Positions 4,415 through 6,887 of a DNA stretch of 6,887 nucleotides are shown here, piece after piece; positions within the stretch are counted from its first letter, which is position 1, and each line of letters starts with the position of its first letter. The stretch spans positions 1 to 6,887 of the forward strand of contig JBDGRJ010000034.1 of NCBI GenBank assembly GCA_042218115.1. Reading direction: 5' to 3'. The notes below the pieces were generated by a model. That model saw only the letters and a list, made by a program, of their open reading frames with translations, ran no database searches and was not told where the DNA came from. Source of the stretch: JBDGRJ01 sp042218115 (GTDB taxonomy: Bacteria; Patescibacteriota; Patescibacteriia; Magasanikbacterales; UBA922). The position numbers were made by a program, and so were the translations under genes.

Positions 4415-6336
4415 ATCAGCATCTTATAGAGAAAAGTAAATTTATCTACTTCTTGTTCAAAATCACTAGAAAGTTGATTATAATCACTGTGGCCCCGTTC
4501 TTTGTAATTTCTAATTAAAATTTTATTGCTCCCATCTCCACTTTTATCTTCAAGTCTTTTCACCATTTTTATAGAATGTAGGGGGTCAACTCTTGAGTCT
4601 GTTTCAGAAACTTGGAAAAGTAGAGAAGGATAATCCTTATCTTCCTCTATATTATGGTATGGGGATATTTCCTTCAAGAAACTAAATTCATCCGGATTTT
4701 CAGGATCACCATATTCTCCTTTCCAAGTTGAGCCTAATTTAAATTTATGAAATCTTAACATGTCTGTAAGCGGAGAATCAAGAACAGCTGCTTGAAAGAG
4801 ATCTGGTCTTTTTATAATAGAAGCTAAGGTAATAAGCCCGCCATTGCTTCGACCTATACAACCTAATTTGGAAGAATTAGTGTAATTCTCATCTATTAAA
4901 TACTCTGCAGTCGCTATTAAATCATTTATTGTATCCTTCTTCCCCTCTTTCTTTCCTTTTTCGTGCCATTCTCTACCAAATTCTCCACCTCCTCGAAGAC
5001 AAGTTTGAATATAAATACCGCCTTCATTTAGGAAGGGTATCAAATATCGATTGAAAGAAGGCTTTAAGCTTTTACTAAATCCCCCATAAGCCTTAATAAG
5101 CGTAGGTTTTTTAATAGCTTCTTCTATGCTTTTTCCAACCATGTAGATAGGCATTTCTAAACTGTCTGAGACCTCTAAATATTTTTTTCTAATTTCAAAA
5201 TTCTCTAAGCCTATCTTTAAGTCAAAAGCATTGTTAAATTTATTTGGTTGAGTGCATTTTTCATCATAAAAATAGTTAACTGGAGCTTGTACAAAGGATT
5301 CTTTCCTATAGAAAAATCTTGATGTCTTATAGGAGGAAGAAAGACAACTTATCTTACAGATATTATTTTCTTCCAAGCTTTTTCTGAATTGTCCTTCCCT
5401 ACTATAATAACGTAATCTAGAATTCCCTTCCTCTTCATAAAGACAAACAATACCTTTTTCAGTAAGTCGAAATGAATTAAGTACTTCATCTTTTTCAGAT
5501 ATTATTTCAGTCAATTTACCATTTTTATACCTTAAAAGCCTTCTTTTAGGGGCTTCATTATCAGTTAATAAATACAAATAGTTTTCAGTTATAAATGGTG
5601 CATAATATCCTCTTTTATCGGATAGTATTTCTTTAAAACCGTCTCCCTTATCAAAAAAGATCTTTGAGTTATTATCTGGCTTCTTAACCGAAATAACGAT
5701 ATCTCCATTTGAATTTACATCAAATATGGGCCACTCATTATGCCCAAAACTCTTTACCAACTTCCTTTTATTTTTGTTTGGTTCAAAATGGTAAAGGTCA
5801 GTTTTAGAGCTATCTCCTTTTTCAGTATAGGTGTAATAAAATCCCTCTTCCCCCCAAGAAATAGAAAAACCTCTACCAATATCTTCAATATAGGTTTCTA
5901 CCTCATCTTCTTCCAAATTAAATACTCTTAAGTTATAGGTTTCTCTTCCCTTCTCTGATATACCAAAAGCCACTTTTTTACCATCTGTGATAGGTTTAAA
6001 TCTTAATCTTACGTTTTTATCATCTGAAAAATCTTCTGCATCTACTATTTTTTTGGTTGTAGAATCATTAATATGCTTTACTAGTATAGGGGAGTTTTTC
6101 CTTCTTCTAATTATTTGAAATTCTCCTGTTTCTGTTGGTACAATTATACCCCTTTCCAAATTTATTTCAATAGAAGAAAATTTCTGTTTAATCTTATCTC
6201 TATTAGATTTCTCAAAAAAATCTTGCGCTATCTTATCTTTTTCCTCAAGAAATTTTGATTTTTCCTCTTTATTTTGTTCCAAATATAAGTTCTCATCTAC
6301 TATCTCTTCATTGTGAAGAAAATAGGATTCAACCAT
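4411..6336 (-). CDS. Prolyl oligopeptidase (serine peptidase family S9A), likely RiPP maturation peptidase
   Basis: This 641-residue S9A peptidase should cut peptides after proline. The N-terminus has the family's helical lead-in (ENLYLEQNKEE, 15-25), then a beta-propeller of about residues 60-370. The catalytic alpha/beta hydrolase domain follows with clear landmarks: KAYGGF (415-420, with Tyr417 as the oxyanion residue), LRGGGEFGREWHEKG (447-461) and GRSNGG with nucleophile Ser497. TDSRVDPLHS (579-588) gives Asp580 and the substrate-binding Arg582, and RGHSD gives His616. All catalytic residues are present. It is somewhat shorter than the roughly 710-residue mammalian enzyme. There is no signal peptide or membrane segment, so it should act in the cytoplasm. 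The gene converges on the SagB gene and their TAA stops share the four bases TTAA. Low G+C and adjacency suggest it travels with the RiPP genes. The precursor has Pro33 and Pro64 around its core, so leader and follower removal, or cyclisation as by fungal POPB, is plausible. A general peptidase is the alternative. Confidence 0.93.
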   Translation of the reverse strand: MVESYFLHNEEIVDENLYLEQNKEEKSKFLEEKDKIAQDFFEKSNRDKIKQKFSSIEINLERGIIVPTETGEFQIIRRRKNSPILVKHINDSTTKKIVDAEDFSDDKNVRLRFKPITDGKKVAFGISEKGRETYNLRVFNLEEDEVETYIEDIGRGFSISWGEEGFYYTYTEKGDSSKTDLYHFEPNKNKRKLVKSFGHNEWPIFDVNSNGDIVISVKKPDNNSKIFFDKGDGFKEILSDKRGYYAPFITENYLYLLTDNEAPKRRLLRYKNGKLTEIISEKDEVLNSFRLTEKGIVCLYEEEGNSRLRYYSREGQFRKSLEENNICKISCLSSSYKTSRFFYRKESFVQAPVNYFYDEKCTQPNKFNNAFDLKIGLENFEIRKKYLEVSDSLEMPIYMVGKSIEEAIKKPTLIKAYGGFSKSLKPSFNRYLIPFLNEGGIYIQTCLRGGGEFGREWHEKGKKEGKKDTINDLIATAEYLIDENYTNSSKLGCIGRSNGGLITLASIIKRPDLFQAAVLDSPLTDMLRFHKFKLGSTWKGEYGDPENPDEFSFLKEISPYHNIEEDKDYPSLLFQVSETDSRVDPLHSIKMVKRLEDKSGDGSNKILIRNYKERGHSDYNQLSSDFEQEVDKFTFLYKMLI

Positions 6337-6368
6337 ATCATTATTTTTTAGTTGAGAGAATAAAATAG

Positions 6369-6377
6369 TATTTAAAT
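6369..6377 (-). promoter_or_regulatory. Likely TATA box of the prolyl oligopeptidase gene
   Basis: On the minus strand the box reads ATTTAAATA, 33-41 bases before the ATG at 6336, giving a predicted transcript with a short 5' leader of about 5-15 bases. A weaker box, TTTTATTC (6357-6364), lies 21-28 bases before the ATG and would give a leaderless transcript. No Shine-Dalgarno is seen. Confidence 0.45.
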
Positions 6378-6392
6378 GAAGAACCTATTCAA

Positions 6393-6425
6393 TTTTTTAC
6401 TATAAACTTTGTTTATAGTAAAAAA
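6393..6425. repeat. Perfect 15-bp inverted repeat with 3-base loop
   Basis: TTTTTTACTATAAAC (6393-6407) and GTTTATAGTAAAAAA (6411-6425) are perfectly complementary around TTT. This is the strongest inverted repeat in the window. It lies about 16 bases upstream of the peptidase TATA box and after the end of the right-hand gene. It could be an operator, a hairpin aiding termination, or the trace of a small mobile element. There is no T-run after the stem on either strand; the T-run is inside the 5' arm. Confidence 0.75.
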
Positions 6426-6438
6426 CTGTCTGGAAAAA
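6420..6438 (-). terminator. Possible T-tract terminator of the right-hand gene
   Basis: Minus-strand T5 (6434-6438) and T6 (6420-6425) follow the stop codon of the right-hand gene by about 40 and 50 bases. Such tracts end archaeal transcripts. The second tract is the first part of the hairpin at 6393-6425, which might help. Confidence 0.4.
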
Positions 6439-6446
6439 GTCGCATA

Positions 6447-6469
6447 TTCTAGTCTAGAAAGCTTCTAGA
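6447..6469. repeat. Cluster of three TTCTAG boxes in alternating orientation
   Basis: TTCTAG (6447-6452), CTAGAA (6454-6459) and TTCTAG (6463-6468) form two overlapping inverted repeats. The second, TCTAGAA, three bases, TTCTAGA (6453-6469), has perfect 7-bp arms. The cluster begins just after the stop of the right-hand gene. It could be a protein binding site or a 3' hairpin. Confidence 0.45.
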
Positions 6470-6475
6470 AGATTT

Positions 6476-6887
6476 TCACGTAGGCAAATCTTTAATTGTC
6501 TTATATTTATCTTTATTTTGACTTATTTTCGTTCTTGATGTTTCAAATAGTATTTCTACTTCTTGCTGGCTCATTTCTGTGTTGTTGTAGACGTAGCACG
6601 CCCAAGGCAAAGTATCCAGCTTTTGATACTTATCCCACTTCCAACTACTTTCCTCCCTAGTATCAAATTCTTCAGAACAAGCAGGAATACTCTCCAACTT
6701 AAACTTCTGTGTTTCTCCTTCTCCATTTTCTACTGATTTATAGACTTTAGGTTCTTTCTTAGATCCCTTCTGGATGTAGTTAGAAAGTCTGCGAATGTCG
6801 GGATGTATGTCTTTGCCTGTATGTCCGATAATAATCAGTTTTCCTTGATTCTTTCTAATGAATTTGACTAGGCTGGAGAAGTATTTC
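6476..6887 (-). CDS. Unrecognised protein, C-terminal 136 residues, runs off the right edge
   Basis: The minus-strand frame is open from the TGA at 6476-6478 to the window edge, so this is the C-terminal part of a longer protein, not a short gene started at the TTG at 6697. From the edge it begins with KYFSSLVKFIRKNQGKL, then IIIGHTGKDIHPDIRRL. This is a hydrophobic strand followed by GHTGKDIHP, which could be the core of a P-loop ATPase or similar alpha/beta domain. Then come a Lys-rich stretch (NYIQKGSKKEPKVYKSVENG) and a tail with SSWKWDKYQKLDTLPWACYV. The last 35 residues look helical and charged (SQQEVEILFETSRTKISQNK). I recall GxxGKDxHPxxR-like strings from plasmid- or virus-linked haloarchaeal ATPases, but this is a weak memory and I do not assign a function. 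It points toward the RiPP locus and is separated from the peptidase gene by 139 bases. Confidence 0.7.
   Translation of the reverse strand, partial: KYFSSLVKFIRKNQGKLIIIGHTGKDIHPDIRRLSNYIQKGSKKEPKVYKSVENGEGETQKFKLESIPACSEEFDTREESSWKWDKYQKLDTLPWACYVYNNTEMSQQEVEILFETSRTKISQNKDKYKTIKDLPT

Noticed and set aside
5740..5931. Plus-strand open frame of 63 codons inside the peptidase gene
   Set aside because: It is antisense to the well-supported beta-propeller region, and its hydrophobic look comes from the complement of charged codons.
1..6887. CRISPR array, rRNA or tRNA genes, or an intact insertion sequence
   Set aside because: No regularly spaced direct repeats, no transposase-like protein and no recognisable structural RNA were found on either strand.

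Overview
The window looks archaeal. Genes are preceded by AT-rich TATA-like boxes about 25-30 bases before the start codon with no Shine-Dalgarno, which suggests leaderless transcripts. The one good Shine-Dalgarno is the archaeal-type AGGTG, and T-tracts serve as likely terminators. The toxin-antitoxin proteins and the very acidic precursor peptide resemble those of salt-loving archaea. The moderate-to-low G+C would suit a nanohaloarchaeon or another low-G+C archaeon from a saline habitat, but this is an inference from style and no marker gene is present.

Left flank (1-1072): a RelE-type toxin and its small antitoxin form a two-gene operon on the minus strand. A 469-base stretch without an intact gene follows. 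It holds two adjacent perfect inverted repeats and what looks like a dead AbrB/MazE-like gene with an in-frame stop.

Centre (about 1000-6336): a compact RiPP locus of the TOMM / linear azol(in)e peptide (LAP) type. In order it has a 77-residue precursor with an acidic leader and a core of eight cysteines, a leader-binding E1-like partner protein, a YcaO cyclodehydratase, a SagB-type FMN azoline dehydrogenase, and a convergent gene for a prolyl oligopeptidase (family S9A). The precursor has its own promoter and a T-tract after it. The three modification genes overlap one another (16 and 4 bases) and appear to be one operon with its own leaderless promoter. The expected pathway is: the E1-like protein binds the leader, YcaO turns Cys (and perhaps Ser/Thr) into azolines, SagB oxidises these to azoles, and the peptidase cuts after proline. 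Prolines lie just before and just after the cysteine block, so this peptidase is a natural candidate for releasing, and possibly cyclising, the core. No transporter and no immunity gene is visible.

Right flank (6337-6887): a short regulatory region with a perfect 15-bp inverted repeat and a cluster of TTCTAG boxes, then the C-terminal part of an unrecognised protein on the minus strand that runs off the right edge.

Spot counts on 60-base lines give about 25-27 % G+C in the SagB gene but about 43-50 % in the precursor gene and about 42 % in the toxin gene. The enzymes may therefore have a different history from their surroundings.
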